A stretch of 38,157 nt of DNA from Candidatus Hadarchaeum sp. (GTDB lineage Archaea > Hadarchaeota > Hadarchaeia > Hadarchaeales > Hadarchaeaceae): contig DYTO01000008.1 in assembly GCA_020725895.1 (NCBI GenBank), positions 1-38,157 on the forward strand, read 5' to 3'. The notes under the pieces are model-generated. The model was not told where the DNA came from. It saw only the letters and a program-made list of their open reading frames with translations, and searched no databases. Shown in pieces: positions 1-7,747 of the stretch. Position 1 is the first letter of the stretch. Each line of letters opens with the position of its first letter. The position numbers and the translations under genes are program-made.

Positions 1-1
1 G

Positions 2-2389
2 GTTCAGATCATTCCCACCATACCAGGTGAGAATGCTTTGCCGGAGAACACTGTGTACTTTGACACAGGCAACCCGGGAGAGAACGAGATATCGTTCGTT
101 CGACCGATCGTAGCGTACCTTCAAGCAGAGAACCGCGTTAGGGCCGTCAACAACGTTAATCTAAGCGTTGGTGGCACGTACATCGCCGCCGGAGAGAACA
201 TTCGCTTGATTGATAACCAAGTGATTATTCCAGCCGGTACCAATGTACACCTGGGCGCGAATGCTCTGATACGCATACCTGAAAACACTCAGGCGATACG
301 CGAGAACTTCAACGAGATAATCGTCGGCGAGAACGTAGTGATTGAAAACTCTCCAAACTTCTGGGGACAGACGTCTTCAGCGACCTATGTCGAGTGGGAG
401 AACGATGGGACTGGTATCGCATCAGGCGATAACAAGAACTTCGACTTCATAATGACCACTGACAACGCAGGCGGAACGTACACATTCAATGTGACGACAA
501 CCGACATAAACGCCCTGCAAAAGCAGGTTTCGTTTGTCTTGACCATTGACAGCACGTTCAGCAGACCGCAGATACACGTCGACCCAATATGGATCGGAGA
601 GAACCAGACTGTAACGATCACCTTGAAAGGTGACGAAGTCTGGTCAATCGACAACCTCGTGTTGAGAGAGAACACTATCGACATGCCGGAGATCGATGTC
701 GATGTTTCTCAGGCACTGCTTGACAACTTGACCAGCAGCGACAACATTACCTACACCACGACGTACACCACAAAGGACCTCCTCGAGAACGAGGGCGGAT
801 ACATGTGGATTTACTACGCGGGCAGAGATGCAGTAGGTAATGAGAATACTGAAAACACCGGAAACAGCACTTTCGGTACCACTGACAACCTATTCTTCAT
901 AGACAGATCACCGCCAGTTGAAGTTGACCTACCCGCAGTCGGGTTCCCATCGGGCGTGGACAACAGGGGCTCGTTCACGTTGTCGTACACCGTTACTTCG
1001 GATAACGACAACTTGTCACTTGCAACTGCAACCACATTCAACCCGGAGAACATGAAACTGAGGATTACGGTCGACAACAGCGCAGCGGTTGACGTGACGG
1101 CAGCGTTGGATACCGGTACGATGAGCTACTCGCTAGCTCTTGCGGACGGTACCCACACGATATCTGCGAGGTTCATTGACCGCGCTGGTAACATGTTGGA
1201 TTATGAGAACAGCGACAATGTTCTCATCGACACGACCCAGCCATCGATAACCTTTACGTCACCGGCGACGGGAGCAGTACTCTCGGATAACAGGGTTAGC
1301 ATCCAGGTAGCACTATCTGATGCGACTTCTGGTATTCTGTCTTTGTCAGAGTGGGGTAACAGATGGGGCAACGTAAGGTATGATAACGTTGAAAACGAAA
1401 ACTATGGTTTCCAGATAGACATACTCAACGCGAGCACGCTCGAAGTCTTGTACAGCACCGGGGACAACACCTTGGTGCCAGTAGCGTACCCAGCTGTGAG
1501 CGACATCTCTCTGGACAACGTGGACCCAGTGAGGGACAACCTGTTCTTCAGCTACACGTTCGAGAACACCATAGAGCTCGGTGACAACACATACTTACTG
1601 CGCGTGATGGTTGGAGACAACCTGACCCATGTGGTATCTGGACAGTCAGAGAACATCAAGCAAGAGAACATAACCTTCAGAGTTGACGTAGCGGCTCCGA
1701 CTCCACCGCCAACATCAGAATTGGCTGGTAGTGTGACCGCGGGCACCACTTTGGCGACCAGAACAGCCACAAAGACCGGAACGCTTAACCTTAGCGGCAC
1801 CGCCGAGGCCAATTCAACGATAACGTTGTACAAGACCACGGACGGAGGCGCAACGTGGACCGCGACTAGCACAACTACTACTGCGAGTTCCACAGGCGCT
1901 TGGATTATCGCCAACTACAGTTTGACCGCAGGTGAGACTGCAGGTTACGCGATAACCGCGAAGGACAGTGCAGGCAACGAGAGCACGAGATCGCTGTTCG
2001 GCTATGTGTTGTACGATTCGAGCGCTCCGACGGTAACAATAACGGCACCAACATCCCCGTTGACAACTGATGCCCCAAGCATCACTGTCACAGGGACCGT
2101 GACGTTTGATACCGCTTGGGAGGTTTCTACCGACATCACCCTGACCCTACAAGTAGGGACCGGGTCTGTCACTGTGCCTCTCGAGTCGAACGGAAGCTTC
2201 TCGTACAGCTTGGCGTTGAGTGAGGGTGCAAACACGATTATCGCACAGGCTTACGACGCACTGGGTAACATCGGTGGGGCGAAGTCTGTGTTAGTGACGA
2301 GGACGGTAACGTCCTATGTCACCTACGCGATTGTCGTGGTGATTATCGCCCTGATTCTGGCTGCGATTGCAATATTCAGGAAAGGATAA
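2..2389 (+). CDS. Large secreted/S-layer-like surface protein, 5'-truncated
   Basis: The reading frame is open to the first base of the window, so the TTG start at 38 in the track is an artefact and the N-terminus lies upstream. About 796 residues are visible. They are beta-rich and read as successive Ig-like modules, with ends such as 'DSAGNEST' and 'DALGNIG'. One hydrophobic helix (YVTYAIVVVIIALILAAIAIF) followed by RKG anchors the C-terminus, so the bulk is outside the cell. I see no cysteine. The protein is rich in Asn, with many N-x-S/T sequons (DNLT, DNIT, GNST, ANST) and repeated EN and DN pairs. An S-layer or adhesin role is inferred from layout and composition; no catalytic motif was seen. 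A hairpin terminator overlaps its stop, separating it from the next surface-protein gene. Confidence 0.75.
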   Translation, partial: VQIIPTIPGENALPENTVYFDTGNPGENEISFVRPIVAYLQAENRVRAVNNVNLSVGGTYIAAGENIRLIDNQVIIPAGTNVHLGANALIRIPENTQAIRENFNEIIVGENVVIENSPNFWGQTSSATYVEWENDGTGIASGDNKNFDFIMTTDNAGGTYTFNVTTTDINALQKQVSFVLTIDSTFSRPQIHVDPIWIGENQTVTITLKGDEVWSIDNLVLRENTIDMPEIDVDVSQALLDNLTSSDNITYTTTYTTKDLLENEGGYMWIYYAGRDAVGNENTENTGNSTFGTTDNLFFIDRSPPVEVDLPAVGFPSGVDNRGSFTLSYTVTSDNDNLSLATATTFNPENMKLRITVDNSAAVDVTAALDTGTMSYSLALADGTHTISARFIDRAGNMLDYENSDNVLIDTTQPSITFTSPATGAVLSDNRVSIQVALSDATSGILSLSEWGNRWGNVRYDNVENENYGFQIDILNASTLEVLYSTGDNTLVPVAYPAVSDISLDNVDPVRDNLFFSYTFENTIELGDNTYLLRVMVGDNLTHVVSGQSENIKQENITFRVDVAAPTPPPTSELAGSVTAGTTLATRTATKTGTLNLSGTAEANSTITLYKTTDGGATWTATSTTTTASSTGAWIIANYSLTAGETAGYAITAKDSAGNESTRSLFGYVLYDSSAPTVTITAPTSPLTTDAPSITVTGTVTFDTAWEVSTDITLTLQVGTGSVTVPLESNGSFSYSLALSEGANTIIAQAYDALGNIGGAKSVLVTRTVTSYVTYAIVVVIIALILAAIAIFRKG

Positions 2390-2436
2390 GGGAAATACGC
2401 CCAATCAGCCCTTATCCTCCTTTTTTATTTTTATTT
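2383..2436 (+). terminator. Hairpin plus T-tract terminator overlapping the stop codon
   Basis: A perfect 10-bp inverted repeat, AGGATAAGGG (2383-2392) and CCCTTATCCT (2409-2418), is separated by a 16-nt loop and followed by cc, then TTTTTTATTTTTATTTT. The TAA stop of the surface-protein gene lies in the left arm. Archaeal termination mainly needs the T-tract; the stem is an extra, bacterial-looking feature that may also protect the 3' end of an abundant mRNA. Confidence 0.75.
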
Positions 2437-2491
2437 TAACTGCATTAGAAAGTCCTTTTTTACCCAAGCACAGATAAAATTGGTAAAAATC

Positions 2492-4927
2492 ATGAGGACA
2501 ATCATAGCGCTGGCCATAGCGATTTGCATATCTGCGATGCCGCTCTCGGCGACTTCCGCACAGATCACAGACAAGCCATATTTGATCTTCCCTCTCAATG
2601 GGGGCGTTTACTACGACAACACGCCCACGTTCAGTTGGTCTTCGGTCGCCGTGGCCGAGAACTACGAGATCCAATACTCCTCCGAAAACAGCTTTGCATA
2701 CCAAGACACAGTGACTATCTCAGACATCAGAAACACATCGGTTGTTCCCGAAAATGCCCTGAACGACGGCGTCTATTTCTGGAGGGTCAGGCTCGGAAGG
2801 TTCAGCGGGGTCATCGGAGCGTGGTCGGACACGGGCTATTTCATGGTAGACGCCACCCCTGAAATTTCCCCCACACAGGTCTCCCCGGCAGATAACGGCT
2901 ATTCCAAACAGCAGGACATTTATTTCGAGTGGCAGGCGGTGACCGGGGTGAGCACTTACAGATTCACTTTGGACAACAACGAAGAGTTCGCCACCCTAAT
3001 GATAGACAACCTGACCACGAGTTTGAATGCAACGATCTCGGGCCTTGTAGGCGGCAAATACTATTGGAAAGTCGCTTCAGTCGATTCGGCAGGCAACGAG
3101 AACTATTCCTCTGTCCAGTCATTCACGATAGACAACCAGGCGCCCGAGGTGACGATAACAAGCCCGGTCGACAGCGAGAACATAAATGACACCACCCCCC
3201 TCATAACTTGGGAAGCCAGCGATGATTATCAATTGGAAAATTTTGAGTTGTCTGTTGACGGGATGGTTGTCGCAGTCCTTGGCGGTTCCGACAGTAGTTT
3301 TGGAGGCATTTCGGAACTTCAGGACGGGATACACACGATCAGTATCCGCGCGAGCGACAGCGTAGGAAACGAGAACACAGGCGCGACGATAACGTTCGAG
3401 GTCGACACGACACCTCCGGAAGCCCCCTCCAAATTATTCCCTGAGAACGGGACGAGGTCGATTTACAAAACCAACACTGTTTCATGGTTACTGCTGGACC
3501 ACACACATCGCGCCGTGAAATACGAACTTTGGGTCGATGACAACCCTGATTTCACATCAACAATCCTATTGGAGAATTTTGAAATTGATACCACATCCAA
3601 GGAAGTTGACCTGCCGGACGGCACCAGCTACTGGCGCGTCAGGGCCTACGACAACGCGAACAATGTCGGCGGGTTCGAGGATGTCTGGGAAATATTCGTT
3701 GACAACACCCCGCCATCGCAGCCGACCTTGTCTTGGCCGACCGAAGGCGTCGTGGAGAACACGTCCAGACCGACTTTCAGCTGGCAGGCAGTGTCGGATG
3801 CGTCCGGGGTTTTTTACAACTTTGAACTGGCGACTGAAAACGACTTCTCTGTCGTCGTCCTCGCGGACAATTCCTCTTCCGAGAGTTACGTTCCATCATC
3901 CGAATTGCCAGACAGGATTTACTGGTGGCGCGCCAAGGCAGTGGATAATTCCGGGCACGTTGGCGAATGGTCCGAGAATTACAGCTTCGATATTATAAAA
4001 AGAGACTTCAACATGAGTATCAGCCCGACCGAGGTCGCCATTGAACAAGGCAGCGACGCAGCCATTGTATTGATGATCACCAGGACGGGAAAATACGACC
4101 AAGAAGTGCTATTTGACATGAGCGGCCACCCAACCGGCGTGAACATTGGTCTGGGGAGCATAACTTTCGAGGCGGCGAAACTCGAACACATCAGCACAAG
4201 ATACATGAGCGTTGCGGAGGGCACAGCAACCGGAGATTACACGTTGACGATGACGGCGTCGGATGCCAACGACTGGCAAAGAACAGCAACTATAAACCTG
4301 CGAATTCTGCGCAAACCCGATGTTTCGATAGATACTATTCTCGCCTCCGAAAACAAGTCTTTCACGGTCAACAAAGCCGGCGTGATCGAACTGTCGATTT
4401 TGGCCTCATCCAAGATAGAAAATGCAGGCATATATGTCAGCGAGGCGGACAACACGGACATCAATGCAATCTCGGGCAATGTTTACTCGTACATACAGGT
4501 GACGACCGAGAACATTTCTGACCAGCAGTTGGGCGGGGTTGAGTTCAAGTTCTCCGTGGACCGTTATTGGATTAATCAGAATAAGATAGATAATTCAAGC
4601 GTTTCGCTTTGGAGGTACGAGTCAGGCGCGTGGACGAAGATACCGACCCAATTATACAGCCAAACATCGACTCAACTTCTTTATAGGGCGTCATCTCCCG
4701 GCCTGTCAGTTTTCGCCGTGACCGGCCAAGAGATAGCAGGTTTCCCATTTGTCTTATTGGCGATACCTGTTGTGGCAATCGCTCTCGTGGCCATCTTCCT
4801 GTGGCGCAGGCGCCGGGCACCAAAAGAGACGCTGTCGGCACCTTCGGCCCAGCCAGCGCCGCAAGGAGCATACGCGCCGGAGAAGAAACCCGAGAAGAAG
4901 AAAGAAGCGAAGGGCGACAACTGGTAG
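2492..4927 (+). CDS. Secreted Fn3/Ig-repeat surface protein with PGF-pre-PGF-like domain and C-terminal anchor
   Basis: The track starts at a TTG (2480). The ATG at 2492 gives a clean signal peptide (MRTIIALAIAICISAMPLSATSA) and is preferred, giving 811 residues. At least four Fn3/Ig-like repeats follow, with recurring 'YYWKVASVDSAGN', 'YWRVRAYDNANN' and 'YWWRAKAVDNSGH' strands and 'VDNTPP' linkers. Residues of about 610-735 (VEFKFSVDRYWI...WTKIPTQL...SPGLSVFAVTG) match the PGF-pre-PGF type domain of archaeal surface proteins. A transmembrane helix (FPFVLLAIPVVAIALVAIFLW) and a basic, Pro/Lys-rich tail end the protein. Cysteine occurs only in the signal peptide. It is probably a cell-envelope partner of the preceding protein. 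Its stop lies one base from that of the convergent fumarase beta gene. Confidence 0.75.
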   Translation: MRTIIALAIAICISAMPLSATSAQITDKPYLIFPLNGGVYYDNTPTFSWSSVAVAENYEIQYSSENSFAYQDTVTISDIRNTSVVPENALNDGVYFWRVRLGRFSGVIGAWSDTGYFMVDATPEISPTQVSPADNGYSKQQDIYFEWQAVTGVSTYRFTLDNNEEFATLMIDNLTTSLNATISGLVGGKYYWKVASVDSAGNENYSSVQSFTIDNQAPEVTITSPVDSENINDTTPLITWEASDDYQLENFELSVDGMVVAVLGGSDSSFGGISELQDGIHTISIRASDSVGNENTGATITFEVDTTPPEAPSKLFPENGTRSIYKTNTVSWLLLDHTHRAVKYELWVDDNPDFTSTILLENFEIDTTSKEVDLPDGTSYWRVRAYDNANNVGGFEDVWEIFVDNTPPSQPTLSWPTEGVVENTSRPTFSWQAVSDASGVFYNFELATENDFSVVVLADNSSSESYVPSSELPDRIYWWRAKAVDNSGHVGEWSENYSFDIIKRDFNMSISPTEVAIEQGSDAAIVLMITRTGKYDQEVLFDMSGHPTGVNIGLGSITFEAAKLEHISTRYMSVAEGTATGDYTLTMTASDANDWQRTATINLRILRKPDVSIDTILASENKSFTVNKAGVIELSILASSKIENAGIYVSEADNTDINAISGNVYSYIQVTTENISDQQLGGVEFKFSVDRYWINQNKIDNSSVSLWRYESGAWTKIPTQLYSQTSTQLLYRASSPGLSVFAVTGQEIAGFPFVLLAIPVVAIALVAIFLWRRRRAPKETLSAPSAQPAPQGAYAPEKKPEKKKEAKGDNW

Positions 4928-4928
4928 G

Positions 4929-5459
4929 TCACTTTCTAGAGTAGAGGTTCTTCCCGCGAAGGTCGATCGCGACAACGAGAGGGCCGAAATTTTCTACTTT
5001 GAGAACCCACACGGATTCCGCGTCTCCAAGGTCGCTCCAAACGTTCCTTTCGATTTTCTTGATGAAGCTCGCGGCGAGCACGCCGGCACCCCCGGTGAAC
5101 GCCAGATAAACGCACCCGAGATTTTTCAGATTTTTGGCGACGGTTTCGTTCACTCCGCCCTTCCCGATTATCGCCTTCACACCCGTTCTCTTCAGGAATC
5201 TCACCTGTATCTCATCCATCCTACCGCTTGTCGTCGGCCCGGCAGATATTATTTTCACTTTTTTTCCCGAACGCTTCACAATCGGCCCGCAATGGTAAAC
5301 AACCCCGCTTTTCATGTCGACAGGGAGTTTTTGTCCGGAAACGATCCGGGCATAAGCCCTGTCCCTAGCCGTGACCACCGTTCCGGATATCGCCACGAAG
5401 TCGCCGGCCTTGAGTTTTCTGAGTTGCGAATCGATTAGCGGTGTCTTCAGGACTTTCAC
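4929..5459 (-). CDS. fumB: Class I fumarate hydratase, beta (C-terminal) subunit
   Basis: 176 residues. The family is recognised from 'LRKLKAGDFVAISGTVVTARDRAYARI', 'YHCGPIV', 'IISAGPTTSGRMDE' and 'AIIGKGGV', the C-terminal swivelling domain of two-subunit [4Fe-4S] fumarases and tartrate dehydratases. With the alpha subunit it interconverts fumarate and malate. The track start (5522) runs back into the alpha gene. The GTG at 5459, overlapping the alpha TGA in a GTGA arrangement, gives the usual family N-terminus (VKVLKTPL) and indicates translational coupling. Its TGA (4929-4931) is one base from the convergent surface-protein stop. L-tartrate dehydratase is the main alternative and cannot be excluded by eye. 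Confidence 0.85.
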   Translation of the reverse strand: MKVLKTPLIDSQLRKLKAGDFVAISGTVVTARDRAYARIVSGQKLPVDMKSGVVYHCGPIVKRSGKKVKIISAGPTTSGRMDEIQVRFLKRTGVKAIIGKGGVNETVAKNLKNLGCVYLAFTGGAGVLAASFIKKIERNVWSDLGDAESVWVLKVENFGPLVVAIDLRGKNLYSRK

Positions 5460-6319
5460 TGTTCGACCACCTTGAGCTTCCCGCCGACAAGCCTTGCCTT
5501 CGCCCTGCGCGCGGGCCAGCACTGGAACGCGACCGCCACCGGAAGGCTCGCCGTGTGACTGGCGGCCTTTTCTATCACGACCCTGAGTACTGTGCAGTCG
5601 CCGCCAAGCCCCATAGGTCCTATCCCCAAGCTGTTTGCCGCGTCCTCAAGCTGCTTTTCAAGACGCGCCAAAGTCTTGTCCGGGTTCTTTTCGTTCAGTG
5701 GCCTGAGAAGAGCTTTTTTTGCGAGCATCACGGCGACTTCCGCGTTTCCGCCGGCCCCGATCCCGACAGTCACAGGCGGGCAGATTTTCCCGCCAGCCTC
5801 CGTTATCGTCGATATCAAGGATTGGTAGAGCGCCTCCGCTCCGGCCGTAGGTTTAAACATGAAAAGCCTACTGTAGTTCTCGCTGCCCGCGCCCTTCACA
5901 AGGAGGTTAATCTCGATTCCGGGTTTTTCCGCAAGCTCGAAGTGTATCGTGTGCCGCATCAGGCTTGATTTTGCGTCGAGGGGTTTGCGGGTGATGGGAT
6001 CGACGGCATTGACCCTAAGCGGGATTTTCCGCGTCGCCTCGTCAACCGCCTTCCTTATCGTTTCGCCAATGTCGAAATCCACTTTTCCGCCCAATTTTAT
6101 GAAGAACGTGAAAGTCCCAGTATCTTGGCAAATCGGCGCCTTCATCTTCTTGGCCAGTTCGATGTTCTTCAGGAGATTTTCAAGCTGTAGTTTCGCGATC
6201 TTGTTCCTCTCCTTCGTCGCGCACGATTTCAGAGAACTCGTGACGTCTTTCGGCAATGTCGTCTCGGCGCGCCGAATCATCTCAACGATAGTTTTTTGGA
6301 ATTCTTTTTCACCCATCAT
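5456..6319 (-). CDS. fumA: Class I fumarate hydratase, alpha (N-terminal) subunit
   Basis: 287 residues, the usual size for the separate alpha subunit of archaeal two-subunit fumarases. The three cysteines expected to hold the [4Fe-4S] cluster are present: C64 (APICQDTGTF), C180 (GKICPPVTVGIG) and C242 (GLGGDCTVL). The start is one of two adjacent ATGs (MMGEK). A TATA-like element, TTTAGTAT on the minus strand (6343-6352), lies about 28 nt upstream, so the mRNA is probably short-leadered. It is co-transcribed with the beta subunit through a 4-base overlap. The likely role is the fumarate/malate step of a partial TCA cycle or of aspartate catabolism. The enzyme is oxygen-sensitive in this family, which fits an anaerobe. 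Confidence 0.88.
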   Translation of the reverse strand: MMGEKEFQKTIVEMIRRAETTLPKDVTSSLKSCATKERNKIAKLQLENLLKNIELAKKMKAPICQDTGTFTFFIKLGGKVDFDIGETIRKAVDEATRKIPLRVNAVDPITRKPLDAKSSLMRHTIHFELAEKPGIEINLLVKGAGSENYSRLFMFKPTAGAEALYQSLISTITEAGGKICPPVTVGIGAGGNAEVAVMLAKKALLRPLNEKNPDKTLARLEKQLEDAANSLGIGPMGLGGDCTVLRVVIEKAASHTASLPVAVAFQCWPARRAKARLVGGKLKVVEQ

Positions 6320-6342
6320 GGTTTCGGATAAACTTGTTTTCG

Positions 6343-6387
6343 ATACTAAAGAGTGTTTTGGGACTTGGGCTACCGCAAGGCTATATC
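6343..6387. promoter_or_regulatory. Divergent promoter region between fumA and the DUF192 gene
   Basis: Two TATA-like elements face outward. TTTAGTAT on the minus strand (6343-6352) serves fumA at about 28 nt. CTATAT on the plus strand (6381-6386) serves the DUF192 gene at about 27 nt. The spacing fits archaeal TBP sites with very short leaders. Confidence 0.5.
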
Positions 6388-6409
6388 TTCAAAATAAAAG
6401 AGTTACCTG

Positions 6410-6763
6410 ATGAAAATCGTCGACAAAACAAACGGCAAAATCGTGGCGGAGGAAGTGAAAGTTGCGGATAGTTTCTGGACGAAATTCCGGGGCCTCATGT
6501 TCAGAAAAAATTTCAAGTGCGGGGAGGCGATGGTCTTCGATTTCAAAAAGCCCGCCCGCTATTCCATCCACATGTTCTTCGTCAGGTTCCCGATAGATCT
6601 GGTTTACCTGGACGGCAGCTCGAAAGTCGTGGAAATCCGCGAAGGCATAAGGCCTTGGAGGTTTTATCGCCCAAAGAGCAAGTCCAGCAGTCTAATGGAA
6701 CTCCCAGCCGGGACGGTTGAGAAGTTCGGCATAAAAATTGGGCATGATTTCGTCTTGCGTTAA
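6410..6763 (+). CDS. DUF192 family protein
   Basis: 117 residues matching DUF192 (COG1430): 'FWTKFRGLMFRK', 'MVFDFKKPARYSIHMFFVRFPIDLVYLDGSSKVVE' and 'IRPWRFYRPKSKSSSLMELPAGTVEKFGIKIGH'. These are the family's conserved RGLM, IHM-F-V-FPID and ELPAG segments. Members are small beta proteins of unknown biochemical function; many bacterial ones are secreted, but this one has no signal peptide and is probably cytoplasmic. No ribosome-binding site is obvious; a TATA box about 27 nt upstream suggests a nearly leaderless message. It precedes dacZ by 64 bases and may share its transcript. Confidence 0.8.
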   Translation: MKIVDKTNGKIVAEEVKVADSFWTKFRGLMFRKNFKCGEAMVFDFKKPARYSIHMFFVRFPIDLVYLDGSSKVVEIREGIRPWRFYRPKSKSSSLMELPAGTVEKFGIKIGHDFVLR

Positions 6764-6827
6764 AGTTTTAACCCCCAAAATTCAAGATATTTTGCTGGCT
6801 TGAGCGATGGGACGGAGGAATGTGTGA

Positions 6828-7706
6828 ATGGAAGTCCCAAGGGCTCTCGCCGAAGCAGCGATTAGTGTTGCCTCAGCTGTTAATGCAGATGCTATTTTGC
6901 TCCAGTCCGAAACTGGCACGAATTGCGACTGGCTTTTGGACAAGATGCACAGCGATCACAAGCAGATAAAACTCATAGTCGCAACATCCAGCGACGAATG
7001 CCAGTCAAAACTCGCCAAAAACCCGGAAATCCATGTGGTCAGGGTGCCGGCGTGGCAGGCGGGGCGAATAGCAAGGGCGGGCCAGCTGGTCGCGCAGAGC
7101 CTGCAGCAGGGGGACATCGCCGAAGGACAGCGCCTCGTTTTCCTTCTGGGAGACGGCTGCCCTGATCGGACAGACCTGATAAAGGTCTGGGACGTCAAGG
7201 GCGACGAGTACGCCGCGAGTTTCCTATCAAACAAGGTCATGGCTTCCGTGGTGGAACTCGCCATAGAGCTCGCTTCGTTCACGACCGAGGACAAGAGGAG
7301 GATAGGGACGGCGTTCATGGTCGGGGACGCGAAGAGCGTCATGAGGTTCTCTTATCAGCTCACAATCGATCCTTTCCAGAATTACAAGGTCGACATCACA
7401 AATCGCAACCAGTGGGAGATAATCAAAAAGTATGCCGCGAGTTTCGACGGAGCCTTCGTGGTCGATTCCGAGGGCATGATAATCGCGGCGCAGCGCCACC
7501 TCAACGCCTTCATGCAGCAGTGCGACATCCCCATGGGGCTTGGCACCCGCCACCGCTCGGTCGCTTTGATGACGTCGGCCACGGCGTCAAAAGGAGTGAC
7601 GGTTTCGCAGGAGGACGGGATGGTGCGCATTTTCGAGGGCGGGAAACTGGTCGCCAAGGTAAACCCGAGCAGCCAGATAGTAGAGTGTTTCAAAGAGTCC
7701 AAATAG
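6828..7706 (+). CDS. dacZ: DacZ-type diadenylate cyclase (c-di-AMP synthase)
   Basis: 292 residues in two parts. Residues of about 1-120 form an alpha/beta domain resembling the pyruvate-kinase C-terminal fold (DAILLQSETGTNCDWLL...). Residues of about 135-290 form a DAC (DisA_N) domain with both signature motifs: DGA at 207-209 (FDGAFVVDSEG) and RHR at 241-243 (GTRHRSVALMTSAT). This architecture is that of archaeal DacZ, which joins two ATP into cyclic di-AMP. The ATG at 6828 follows GGAGGA eight bases upstream; a TGA directly before it in frame rules out a longer protein. c-di-AMP in archaea is linked to osmotic and potassium control; no target protein is visible in this window. The DNA ligase gene follows after about 40 bases. 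Confidence 0.85.
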   Translation: MEVPRALAEAAISVASAVNADAILLQSETGTNCDWLLDKMHSDHKQIKLIVATSSDECQSKLAKNPEIHVVRVPAWQAGRIARAGQLVAQSLQQGDIAEGQRLVFLLGDGCPDRTDLIKVWDVKGDEYAASFLSNKVMASVVELAIELASFTTEDKRRIGTAFMVGDAKSVMRFSYQLTIDPFQNYKVDITNRNQWEIIKKYAASFDGAFVVDSEGMIIAAQRHLNAFMQQCDIPMGLGTRHRSVALMTSATASKGVTVSQEDGMVRIFEGGKLVAKVNPSSQIVECFKESK

Positions 7707-7747
7707 GGAATCATTTTAGCCTCCTAGTGGATTTGGTTTTGAGGTGC

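Noticed and set aside
4749-5438. 229-residue plus-strand ORF and similar long ORFs opposite fumA, iorA and acdA
   Set aside because: These are basic or low-complexity shadows antisense to well-recognised genes, with no domain or ribosome site.
7412-7747. 685-residue ORF suggesting an N-terminal fusion on DNA ligase
   Set aside because: The first 112 codons lie in another frame of dacZ and have a shadow-ORF composition. The ATG at 7748 follows GAGGTG and gives normal ligase length.
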